A stretch of DNA of 64,000 nucleotides from Nannochloropsis salina CCMP1776 (Eukaryota > Sar > Eustigmatophyceae > Eustigmatales > Monodopsidaceae). The stretch's first letter is position 1; the number at the start of each line of letters is the position of its first letter. The stretch covers positions 310,001 through 374,000 of the forward strand of contig SDOX01000001.1 of the NCBI GenBank assembly GCA_004565275.1, read 5' to 3'. Shown piece by piece: positions 42,857 through 51,026 of this stretch. The notes beneath the pieces were generated by a model. That model had not been told where the DNA came from. It saw only the letters and a list, made by a program, of their open reading frames with translations, and searched no databases. The translations under genes were made by a program, and so were the position numbers.

Positions 42857-43978
42857 CTAGGAACGGCTGCGTGAGGAGCGGCTGCTCCGGCTGCGACCAC
42901 GGCTGGATTGGGAGGACGCGGAGGAGGAGGAGGACGACGACGAGGATCGAGTACTACGACTGGAGACAGAGGAGGAGCGCGAACGCCGCATGCCCCGTCG
43001 CCGTGGCGGGGAGCGCGAGGGTGAGCCGGGCCGGCGGCGCGGAGGGGGCGAGCGAGAGCGGTACCGCCCACCCCGAGGCGGAGATGCCCGCCCACCCGGC
43101 CCGCGCCGTGGCGGCGACCGGCCGCGAGGGTCTGGCTGGCGACGGTAGGGGGGGCTGCGTCCGCGCTCTCCTCGAGTAAACCGCCCTGGCGGCAACCGAC
43201 CTCGGTCGTGTCGACCCCCCCGAGGCGGAGAACGAGACCGGCCCCGCCGCCCCTCCCATTGAGCTCCCCCGCCCCTCCTCTCCGGCGGACCGCCATTGCG
43301 ATCGTAAAGGTCCCTTTCTCGACCACCGCCACGGGATACAGGAGACCGGCTGCGGCTCCGCCTGTTCGGAGAGCGGGAACGCCGAATCCCACCCTTCGGA
43401 CCAGCCTCGCTGAAACCGCCTGCACCACCAGGCCGTCCACCCAAAAGCACAAAGTTCACTTTCAAAGGCGCGCCGTCAAGCTGACCACCGTCCATGTACA
43501 GCTGGGCTTCCTCAGCGTCCTTCCGATGATCGTACTCAACGTAGGCGAAGCCCCGCGATAAGCCCACTCGTCGGTCAAGTACCAGTTCCACACGTGACAG
43601 CTTTCCAAATGTGGCGAATATCTCGTTGAGATGCTCCTCTGTCACGTTTCTTGTCAGACCAGAAACATGCAACTTGGCGGGCTCATCATCTTCTTCCGCT
43701 TCCTCGGAACCAGAAGCTTCACCAGCGGCAGGGCTCGGTGACCCCAGGCGTTTGCCATTATCTTCTCGCTCCCTTGCACCACTGTCGGCCACCGAAGCTG
43801 GATGGGATGGAGAGGGCGATGCGGAATCATATCGCTGCCTATTTTCGTCGTGCTCGGGCTTCGTTGTAACATCTTCTAGGTTACCTCCGCGCGAAGAAGG
43901 GGCGTGAGTCGAAGACGCTGCTGCTGCCGACGACGAAGAGGCCGCAGAAGCTTCGGAACAGGACCGCGACCGTGACAT
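42857..43978 (-). CDS. RNPS1: RNPS1-type SR-related splicing factor
   Basis: 373 residues from the ATG at 43978 ('MSRSRSCSEAS'); an upstream in-frame ATG at 44017 would add 13. Parts: a Ser/Ala-rich N-terminus, one RRM (about 120-200) with RNP2 'KLHVSGL' and RNP1 'RGFAYVEY', and a long RS/RGG-rich C-terminus made of Arg-Ser, Arg-Gly and Pro runs ending in 'SRSSRSSRSRS'. 'LTRNVTEEHLNEIF' and 'YMDGGQLDGAPL' align with human RNPS1 'LTRNVTKDHIMEIF' and 'HMDGGQIDGQEI', a better match than to classical SR proteins. RNPS1 belongs to the ASAP/PSAP complexes on the exon junction complex and affects splicing, export and nonsense-mediated decay. In a genome with short introns it is expected. No intron in the coding part. 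Confidence 0.88.
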   Translation of the reverse strand: MSRSRSCSEASAASSSSAAAASSTHAPSSRGGNLEDVTTKPEHDENRQRYDSASPSPSHPASVADSGAREREDNGKRLGSPSPAAGEASGSEEAEEDDEPAKLHVSGLTRNVTEEHLNEIFATFGKLSRVELVLDRRVGLSRGFAYVEYDHRKDAEEAQLYMDGGQLDGAPLKVNFVLLGGRPGGAGGFSEAGPKGGIRRSRSPNRRSRSRSPVSRGGGRERDLYDRNGGPPERRGGGAQWEGRRGRSRSPPRGGRHDRGRLPPGRFTRGERGRSPPYRRQPDPRGRSPPRRGPGGRASPPRGGRYRSRSPPPRRRPGSPSRSPPRRRGMRRSRSSSVSSRSTRSSSSSSSSSASSQSSRGRSRSSRSSRSRS

Positions 43979-44385
43979 ACTAAATATATCATGAGATTCA
44001 GGGACGTGATAATACACTGAGTTCAGTGGGAAGGATTCGGCTCAAAGCGTCATGAAAGGTGACGTACGGGGGGTCATCATCACATCCGAAGCAGGCGGTG
44101 GCCAGCGGCCGGGTCCAAAATGAGGAAAAAATGCGCGAAAGGCGGCGATGCGACGCGGCCTGGGTGCCTGCAAACCACCGTGATAATTACACGTCCCTTC
44201 GCCCAACCTGTCCTTTAATGTTTGTGTCATACACAGGTAGTGATCAATCTCTGAACGTTTAACTAACTGATTTCCAATAAGTGTACATAGGCGAAAATAC
44301 ACAAGGGTCCGCTGACGCCTGGCTTGCAACAGGCGCAAGGTCATCATCTATCACACGTGTCTCGAGCTAGGTTGCCCTCGGACTG
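43979..44385. promoter_or_regulatory. divergent intergenic region (RNPS1 / FMC1-like)
   Basis: 407 bp separate the RNPS1 start (minus) and the FMC1-like start (plus). No element identified. Confidence 0.35.
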
Positions 44386-45113
44386 ATGCCTCCGTCCCCT
44401 GCCGCAGCGCTACGTGACAAGCGGGTAGGGAATTGTTTTTTGGGGCCGAAATTGGACATTTATACGGCAATCTGAATAAAGTTGGTCACGGTTGTACGCC
44501 ATTATGACAGTTACTGGGCGACGTGCGCTCGATACTTAAGAATTTAAAGCAATGGCCAACGGCTGCACAGCCGAGCAGCCAGTTTCAAGCTGTCATACGG
44601 GAAAAGGTATTCAACAAAGCCATGTAGGAAAGATATGGTTCTGCCGCAAAATCGTTGATTAACACGACAACCGTCCTTTTCTTCTTCAGTTTCTTGAAGG
44701 GCATCAATCTTCCGATAACGAAGCTTCGAAGGCACGCCGTCAGCAAGCAAATGATTACGCACTTATGCTGAAAAATTTGGATAGGCAAAAGGTGCTACAT
44801 GAATAGGATCATATTGGGGCATGCACATCATTTTTTTCATGGAGCTTTCCTCATATCACAATAGGACATCGCCTTAGTTTTGAGCGGAGAGCGGGCTCCA
44901 CAACGAGAACTCGTGAAGTTGGCAGCTGCACGATGTGGTCTGAGTGTACCGGAAGCACCATCCATGGAAGGAATCGATTTGGAAGATGGTGCAAAGCGAG
45001 GATACACTGCCCTGCGACAAACGTGGAGGCCTGATGTGAAGTCGGACGTCACGAAGAAATATAGTCAAAAGGTTGAGGAAAAAATTGGGAAAGAATTGGG
45101 AGAAGGAAAGTAA
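44386..45113 (+). CDS. FMC1: FMC1-like (C7orf55) LYR-family ATP synthase F1 assembly factor, four short exons
   Basis: Assembled by reading splice sites: exons 44386-44424, 44511-44606, 44690-44791 and 44865-45113; introns 86, 83 and 73 bp with GTAGGG, GTATTC and GTGCTA donors and ATGACAG, CTTCTTCAG and ACAATAG acceptors, all phase 0. The product has 161 residues and a start like 'MPPSPAAALRDKRLLGDVRSILKNL', an LYR-type first helix. The body 'QFQAVIREKFLEGHQ' then 'ANDYALMLKNLDRQKDIALV' and 'GERAPQRELVKLAAARCGLSVP' follows human FMC1 ('YRYLVKAFRAHRV', 'AATYLCLLRSIRKHVALHQEF', 'GERSVEESAGLVGLKLP'). FMC1 is a mitochondrial matrix protein needed for assembly of the F1 part of ATP synthase, with ATPAF2/Atp12. 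The last ~45 residues (from 'EAPSMEG') are an extra, basic tail not in the human protein. No piece is long enough to stand out as a single frame. Confidence 0.75.
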
Positions 45114-45220
45114 CCAGAAAGACGTAGGTTTTCACATGCAATCAATAATGTGTTGGTTGCGATGTTAATTTCATGGGCAATGTGCTATATGGACCCTTTT
45201 AAAAAACTGTACATTAAGAG
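45114..45220. other. gap between FMC1-like gene and tRNA
   Basis: FMC1-like 3' UTR and the tRNA 3' flank. The minus strand just past the tRNA reads a run of T (complement of AAAAAA at 45201-45206), as expected for a Pol III terminator. Confidence 0.6.
45201..45206 (-). terminator. RNA polymerase III terminator of tRNA-iMet
   Basis: Run of at least four A on the plus strand (TTTTTT on the tRNA strand), 14 bp beyond the tRNA 3' end. Confidence 0.6.
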
Positions 45221-45292
45221 TAGCAGCGGTACGTTTCGATCGTACGACATTAGGGTTATGGGCCCTACACTCTTCCTCTGAGCTACGCTGCT
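45221..45292 (-). tRNA. initiator tRNA-Met (CAT)
   Basis: 72 nt, no intron. Full cloverleaf: acceptor AGCAGCG/CGCTGCT with discriminator A, D stem GCTC/GAGT (loop AGAGGAA), anticodon stem TAGGG/CCCTA with loop CCCATAA (anticodon CAT), variable ATGTC, T stem GTACG/CGTAC with loop ATCGAAA. The A1:U72 first pair and the T-arm 'GATCGAAAC' (no TTC) are eukaryotic initiator features; elongator tRNA-Met lacks them. Confidence 0.96.
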
Positions 45293-45993
45293 CCGTGATC
45301 CCTCCAGAGGCAGACCCTAAAAATTTATATTGGGCGTGCTTGTCGGTCGTACGGGATATGTGGATATGTGGGCAATCTATGACAAATAAAGATTTTTACA
45401 TGAGAAGAGGGCGCCACATCCGCACTCCTACTTTCGGAGTGTCGGAGTTTAGTTGTTTTGATGCTTCGAAGAGCGACACGGTGGAGACCTTTGATTCTAA
45501 TACGCAACAACGCATGCATGCAGCTTGAGGCACCGTCACCCACGAACCGGACCAGTAATACCCTATATTGAATATGGTGACAATTTTCCACAACTTTTCA
45601 CGGACGCAGTCAAGACGTTTAACTCCTACCGACATATTTTTTCAATTCGTACATATATAACACACATATATCATGAGCTGGGTGCCATGTCATGCATGTC
45701 GAAGACCTTTTTTTTATCGTGAAATGAGGGCGAGCACATACCAAGCGTATGTTGGGGAGGATTTTCCCTAATCCACCCCTACATTCCAATCACACCCCAG
45801 ACTACACTTGCTCAATGTTTAACAAATGTAAGCTCACAGCATTATATGCATTCAGGGCATTTGCTCAGCGAAATGGAAATCAGAGAACGGGTCTTCGATC
45901 TCTCCATTTTGTTGGGGTCCTACAAGAAGGCGACTTATTTCAAAATTTTGAGCTACCGTTGAACTTGGGCAGAAGTTGGCCAACGGAAGACGC
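45293..45993. other. intergenic upstream of the FYVE/ankyrin gene
   Basis: 700 bp, AT-rich. Holds the tRNA 5' flank and the promoter of the next gene. No gene seen; short frames look random. Confidence 0.4.
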
Positions 45994-47427
45994 ATGCACA
46001 GGTTATACTCTATCAAAGCATTTCACACTCAATTGAAATCTAAGTCCATTTTTATAAACATCCGTTTCTTCAAAGCACAAACGGCAAACTCCATGCCATT
46101 GACAGACTTCCACAGAAGCTCTAAGAAACCGCATTCGGTGCCTCCCCTTAGCTCCCTAGCCTCCTCCCCTACTGCTTGCCGTCCATGTAGTTTTCCGCCT
46201 CCGTCAGCACCGCCAGCATCGACAGACATTCCATATTTAAAGTCTTTCTATAGACACTCCCACTCGCCACCACAACGCGTGTCCCACGTCCGCAGCAATA
46301 CACAGACTTTGGGAAAGGTCCTTTCTACCAGTGGGGCACGCATGCAGGCAACCTCGTCCGATCGAGAGAAGATACGGTCAACCACCCGAGTAATAAATTT
46401 AGCAAGCCAATATCTGAGAAGAAAAACGGGCACTTCATTTTCTTCTGATTTGTCATCGACCCTTTCGGGGCAGGAAGCATCCAAAGGCAAGCCCTCAACT
46501 TCCAATGGCGCCAGGTTCGGCACAATTCGCCCAGTACCCCGTCAATACCTGAATTACCACGTCAGACAGCGTGAAAATGGCGCCTGGCAAGCAACAGTGT
46601 CTTTGGTGCAACCTTTTGTGAGAGGTCTCTGGACAGACCCGCAAGGTACCCGGCCGGGCTATATCACTATGGGGTTCTACAGTACAGAGCAAGGAGCACT
46701 GGCTGCATGTTGCAATCATGCCCCTCCCGTATGGGCGGAGCCCCTTAAGGAATCCATCTGTTACATGTGTCTAGAGTATCGGAAAAAAATGTACAGGTCG
46801 CCATTGCATTGCAGAAACTGCGGGCAGCTCGTTTGTCCAAAATGTTCGAAGTCCCGGTGGCCCCGCGGCATGCTTCCCTCTACCTACCATAACAATGAAA
46901 GCACTGTCCGCGTATGCGATGCATGCAATCACCTTGCGTGGAATTTCCGTCGTGCCTTGAAAGAAGGAGACCGCATTCGAGCATTGGAACTTTTTGCGAG
47001 TGGAAATTTGAATATCTGGATGCCTTTTATCATCGAGTCGGTGCGGGAGTATCCAGTTCACTGTGCAGCTGAGGGTGGCAATCTTGATCTCCTTCGATGG
47101 CTTGTTAATGAACTTGGCTGTCCATTGTATGAGACGGCAGATGGCGCATCGCCGCTTCTGACGCATCGAGGGGACAGTGTTTTAGGCGTGGCTTCGCGAC
47201 ATCGTCGAGTCACCATAATGCGATGGTTGGTGCAGGAGAAAGGTTGCAAGATATCGGAAATTATAGAGAGGCGACAACTGTGGGACATTATTGAGTTTTT
47301 ATTAAAAGGGAACGCCCACAACGAAGATGAAAAAGATGACCGTGTAGTGTTGGGTGGTGATCTTCCAATTTCTCGATGCGCTTTGAAGGCATCGAAGGCG
47401 CCAACATCCTGCCAGCATCTATGTTGA
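45994..47427 (+). CDS. FYVE-type zinc finger and ankyrin-repeat protein
   Basis: About 477 residues from the ATG at 45994; an in-frame ATG at 46093 may be the start, since residues before it look unstructured. The first ~200 residues are Ser/Pro/Thr-rich. A FYVE-like finger spans about 250-315: 'CYMC', 'LHCRNCGQLVCPKC' and 'VRVCDAC' supply eight Cys/His ligand positions in FYVE order; the usual R(R/K)HHCR signature is reduced to 'SPLHCRNCG', so binding of phosphatidylinositol 3-phosphate is not certain. Ankyrin-like repeats follow ('EYPVHCAAEGGNLDLLRWLV' and 'GDSVLGVASRHRRVTIMRWLV'). Combinations of FYVE with ankyrin repeats are common in oomycetes and other stramenopiles. The tail after 'FLLKGNAHNEDE' is not conserved and may be read past a missed splice site. 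Likely endosomal; exact role unknown. Confidence 0.75.
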   Translation: MHRLYSIKAFHTQLKSKSIFINIRFFKAQTANSMPLTDFHRSSKKPHSVPPLSSLASSPTACRPCSFPPPSAPPASTDIPYLKSFYRHSHSPPQRVSHVRSNTQTLGKVLSTSGARMQATSSDREKIRSTTRVINLASQYLRRKTGTSFSSDLSSTLSGQEASKGKPSTSNGARFGTIRPVPRQYLNYHVRQRENGAWQATVSLVQPFVRGLWTDPQGTRPGYITMGFYSTEQGALAACCNHAPPVWAEPLKESICYMCLEYRKKMYRSPLHCRNCGQLVCPKCSKSRWPRGMLPSTYHNNESTVRVCDACNHLAWNFRRALKEGDRIRALELFASGNLNIWMPFIIESVREYPVHCAAEGGNLDLLRWLVNELGCPLYETADGASPLLTHRGDSVLGVASRHRRVTIMRWLVQEKGCKISEIIERRQLWDIIEFLLKGNAHNEDEKDDRVVLGGDLPISRCALKASKAPTSCQHLC

Positions 47428-48433
47428 AGTCCCAGGGAGGGGGAGTAGGGATTGTGTTCAGGAAACTGTTGACAATGTGTTGGGCCGAAAGGAGGCGACT
47501 ACGGACAGGTTTAGCGCCTCCAGTTCGAATGAGGGATGTTATAGAGGTCAACCAGGGAATTTGTGGCTGCTAGTGAGGCATCTCGTCATGGCACTTTCGG
47601 TTCAAGATGCTATCAAACCCTCAGCCTCAAAGATAAGCCTCGAAGAAATGGAATTATAAAGTACTGCGGGAGAGGCTGTTGTGAGAGAGGAAGGGTAGAT
47701 AAAATGTGCGGTACGATTTAATCTTAGTCAATAGAGTTATTACGCAGAGCAAAGCGACAATAAGGGGGAACCTTGAATTGTACATGAAGACGTGTCAAGC
47801 AAGCACATGCGAAGTTGTCTTGGGCTCGCAAGGCCGGCTGCTTCGTGAGACCAGACCGTCTTAAAAGAAGCAAAGACGGGTTCGGACCACGGGATTGGAC
47901 GTCATGCTTTCCCTTGGGGTCCTGTCTCATCCAAGTAATCCTCAGCTTAAGATTCGACGACCTCGGAACCAAGAAAAAACTTCGACCCCCTCATGATGCA
48001 CCGACAAATTTGAAGCGGCCCTTTTCCTTTGGCCCATATTCCGGTCCCCGGATCCTGCGGCTCGCCATCGCCCATGATCCTTCCTCGTCACCCCCTCGCC
48101 CCGTCTCATCATACGTACGGCGGCTCGCCCACCATCCTGCAGCTGGGCAGCTTTGTCACCTTACATGCCAGGACATACCTGCCTCCCGCATGCAGCCATC
48201 CTTCTCCGAAAGAGAAGACGAGGCGGAATGGCCTGATCAACAACGTCGGTGGCCTGCTCTGTACGGCCGGCTCACGCCAGTATGCACCGGCATGGAAGAA
48301 GTCATGCGTCGCGCTCCTGTGCTCCTCGCCCACACCGAGCTGTCCCTCGTGGTTTTGAGGACGGGTGATCTATGGCCTCCCTGTCGTAATTTTTTTTCCT
48401 GTCTCTTTCTCCCTCAGTCACACCACAGCAACG
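47428..48433. other. 1-kb intergenic region upstream of plastid LPD
   Basis: Contains open frames (47376-47573 plus; 47815-48433 continuing in another frame into LPD) that have no family match I recognise. The Pro/Ser-rich 47980-48360 segment looks like 5' UTR or promoter. A 3' exon of the preceding gene could lie at 47440-47570, but I cannot support a splice. Confidence 0.35.
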
Positions 48434-50068
48434 ATGCGGTTGTCGTCGACCTGTCTTCTTCTGGCCATCACGGGGGCTACGGCTTTCTTTTGCCCCAAAC
48501 CCATGCCCCACCTGATGTCAGCGACTCGAGGCTTCGTCCCTGCGCATGTCGCGACGGCACAACGCGTACGAGAGGTATCCAGGGATGTCAGTCACCGACA
48601 AGGCGCGCTCTTCATGGCAGAGCAGTTTGATTATGACGTCATTATTGTTGGGTGCGGGGTAGGAGGACACGGAGCGGCCCTGCATGCGCGTTCAGAGGGT
48701 CTCAAAACAGCGGTTTTTTCGGGCAGGGACGTGGGGGGGACATGTGTTAATCGAGGGTGTGTGCCGTCCAAAGCACTTTTGGCAGCGGCGGGTCGAGTGC
48801 GAGAAATGAAAGATGCGCACCATTTGAAGGCCTTGGGTATCTCTGTAGAGGGCGATATTACATACGACCGCGCCTCGGTGGCAGCGCATGCGGCAAACTT
48901 GGCGAATAAAGTCAAGGGTAACCTTGAAAATTCCCTCAAGGCGCTAGGAGTGGATGTAGTCGAAGCTAAGGGTGTGTTGGCGGGTCCGCATAAAGTGATG
49001 GGAGATGGAAAAGTCTTTACGGCAAAGGATATCATCCTGGCGCCAGGCTCGCTGCCTTTCGTGCCGCCGGGCGTCACGTGCGACGAGAAGACAGTTTTCA
49101 CGTCCGATGGGGGCTTACGACTGGAGCGCGTGCCCGAATACGTGGCCATTATTGGGTCGGGATACATCGGCCTGGAATTTTCGGACGTGTACACGGCCCT
49201 AGGCTCGGAGGTGACCTTCATCGAAGCCATGGACCGCATTATGCCTACCTTTGATCCTGAGATTGCGCGCGTAGCGGAGCGCCTCCTGATCAAGCCCCGC
49301 GCCATCGACTACCGCACTGGTGTTTTTGCAAGCAAGGTGACCCCGGGAATACCGGGAGAAAAACCAGTAACGATCGAGATGATCGATGCCAAGACCAAAG
49401 AGCTGGTCGAGGTGCTGGAGGTGGACGCGTGTATGGTGGCCACGGGGCGAGTGCCTAACACGAAGGAGCTAGGGCTCGAAGAATTGGGCGTGGAGACCTT
49501 TCGCGGGTTCGTTCAGGTGGACGAAAACATGCGAGTGCTGACGAAGCCGGAGACGGAGGGCGGCGAGGTGGTGCCCAATCTGTACTGCATCGGGGATGCG
49601 AATGGGAAGTTGATGTTGGCGCATGCCGCGTCAGCGCAAGGAGTGTCAGCGATTGAGAATATCAAAGGCCGCAAGCACGCTGTCGATCACAACACAGTCC
49701 CCGCTGCCTGCTTCACGCACCCCGAGGTGGCCTTTGTTGGGCTAAGCGAAGAACAGGCCAAGGCGAAAGGCGAGAAGGAGGGATTCAAGGTCGGCAAGTC
49801 CATCGGACATTTCCGTGCAAACTCCAAGGCCCTGGCCGAAGGGGAACCGGACGGGATCGCTAAGGTCGTGGTCAACAAGGACACGGGAGACCTTCTAGGC
49901 GTGCATATTATTGGCCTGCATGCAGCGGACCTGATTCAGGAATGTGCGAACGCAATGGCTGCCAAGACACCAGTCAGTGAGCTCGCCATGATGGTGCACA
50001 CACACCCAACGCTATGTGAGGTCTTAGACGAGGCCTTCAAGGGCGCTGTCGGCCGCACCGCTCATTAA
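48434..50068 (+). CDS. plastid dihydrolipoamide dehydrogenase (E3 of plastid pyruvate dehydrogenase)
   Basis: 544 residues, one exon. The start ATG at 48434 gives a classic heterokont presequence: '[21 protein letters not shown]', signal peptide with an Ala-Phe-Phe cleavage zone, then a Ser/Arg/Ala transit part to about residue 60. The enzyme starts '[20 protein letters not shown]' (FAD-binding GxGxxG), has '[19 protein letters not shown]' with the redox Cys pair (CxxxxC), '[17 protein letters not shown]' (NAD site), '[14 protein letters not shown]' and the C-terminal dimer/active-site His-Glu '[15 protein letters not shown]'. It reoxidises lipoamide on the plastid pyruvate dehydrogenase that makes acetyl-CoA for fatty acids. 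Sequence type is the plastid/cyanobacterial LPD, not the mitochondrial one. It may also serve other E2 complexes. Confidence 0.94.
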   Translation: MRLSSTCLLLAITGATAFFCPKPMPHLMSATRGFVPAHVATAQRVREVSRDVSHRQGALFMAEQFDYDVIIVGCGVGGHGAALHARSEGLKTAVFSGRDVGGTCVNRGCVPSKALLAAAGRVREMKDAHHLKALGISVEGDITYDRASVAAHAANLANKVKGNLENSLKALGVDVVEAKGVLAGPHKVMGDGKVFTAKDIILAPGSLPFVPPGVTCDEKTVFTSDGGLRLERVPEYVAIIGSGYIGLEFSDVYTALGSEVTFIEAMDRIMPTFDPEIARVAERLLIKPRAIDYRTGVFASKVTPGIPGEKPVTIEMIDAKTKELVEVLEVDACMVATGRVPNTKELGLEELGVETFRGFVQVDENMRVLTKPETEGGEVVPNLYCIGDANGKLMLAHAASAQGVSAIENIKGRKHAVDHNTVPAACFTHPEVAFVGLSEEQAKAKGEKEGFKVGKSIGHFRANSKALAEGEPDGIAKVVVNKDTGDLLGVHIIGLHAADLIQECANAMAAKTPVSELAMMVHTHPTLCEVLDEAFKGAVGRTAH

Positions 50069-50499
50069 GAATCATGCCCGGTTGTGTACGTGAGCTATTG
50101 CGTCTGTCTTAGTGTCGTCAGTGTCCTTCTATACCTCTCTCTCTGTAGCAGGGTAGCGCAGGTTTCTATACATACGTGGGTGTGCTTTTTTTACCTTTCG
50201 TTTTTCAGGGTGGAATGCGAGAGGGGAAAGAGGCAAAAATCTATCTGTTATGATTGGATATATGTATGACAATCTTAGTGTTGATCCTGTGTGTTGTATT
50301 GCGCGTCGCGTGTGGGATGGGAAGTCGGGGGAGTTGTGTCAACGCGTATCGTGATTGCCGTCTTTCTGACTTGTGCCAAGGCCTCGCTTCTTATTTCTGA
50401 AGAATAATCCAATTATAACATTTTTACGTCAAAGAGCCATAAAATCGGCTACTTTGCCAAATTTGAAGCATCTTATTTTGGTTTCCTCGCCTGTTGTTT
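50069..50499. other. intergenic downstream of LPD
   Basis: LPD 3' UTR. T-rich with repeated CTGTCT/CTCTCT short motifs near 50090-50150. No gene seen. Confidence 0.4.
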
Positions 50500-50943
50500 C
50501 TATCTTAAACGGAGGGCCTGCGCACTCTGTGGCCTACAAAGAAGGACCAGTATTACGCATCCGACAGAATGAAGAAACCATAGAGGCATAAATGTTGAAA
50601 ACCATGCTTTAAAATGCCAAGTTACCCTGGAAGGGCTGGTCAAACTTCCGGGCCCTAGGCGGTCGGGGCGGCTGAGAAGATCGAGGGTCCTGGCTCGCGT
50701 CCACGCACTCGGCGCCAGGAGATGGTGGCGAGACACCAGCGCACATACCACCTTGATATCTTCCCGCAGGCTGATGTGGACGTCATTGGGCGCGGTCTCT
50801 GCTGCCCTACGATGTAGCGTCATCATTCCGTGTCCTGTGAACCTCACGGCTCCCACTCTCTGGAGCGGTGGACGGTGCTTTGCGGATTCTTTTCCTCTGT
50901 AATCAGATCCTCTTGCAATCTTTCGTGTAGTGGCTACCTCCAC
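50500..50943 (-). CDS. uncertain 147-codon frame, head-to-head with plastid EF-G
   Basis: ATG at 50943, 84 bp from the EF-G start on the other strand. The middle ('NDVHISLREDIKVVCALVSRHHLLAP') looks protein-like, the ends do not, and no family is recognised. It may be one exon of a small gene or chance in a GC-rich patch (50640-50880). Confidence 0.25.
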   Translation of the reverse strand: MEVATTRKIARGSDYRGKESAKHRPPLQRVGAVRFTGHGMMTLHRRAAETAPNDVHISLREDIKVVCALVSRHHLLAPSAWTRARTLDLLSRPDRLGPGSLTSPSRVTWHFKAWFSTFMPLWFLHSVGCVILVLLCRPQSAQALRLR

Positions 50944-51026
50944 GTACGAGGCTTATCTCTTGGCGCATATATACGCCCTGACTTTTTTCTTCCGATGACA
51001 TACTACATCACCTTTTAGACGTGATC

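Noticed and set aside
47815-48433. 271-codon plus frame running into LPD
   Set aside because: Different frame from LPD, Pro/Arg/Ser-rich, no family; LPD has its own ATG and signal peptide at 48434.
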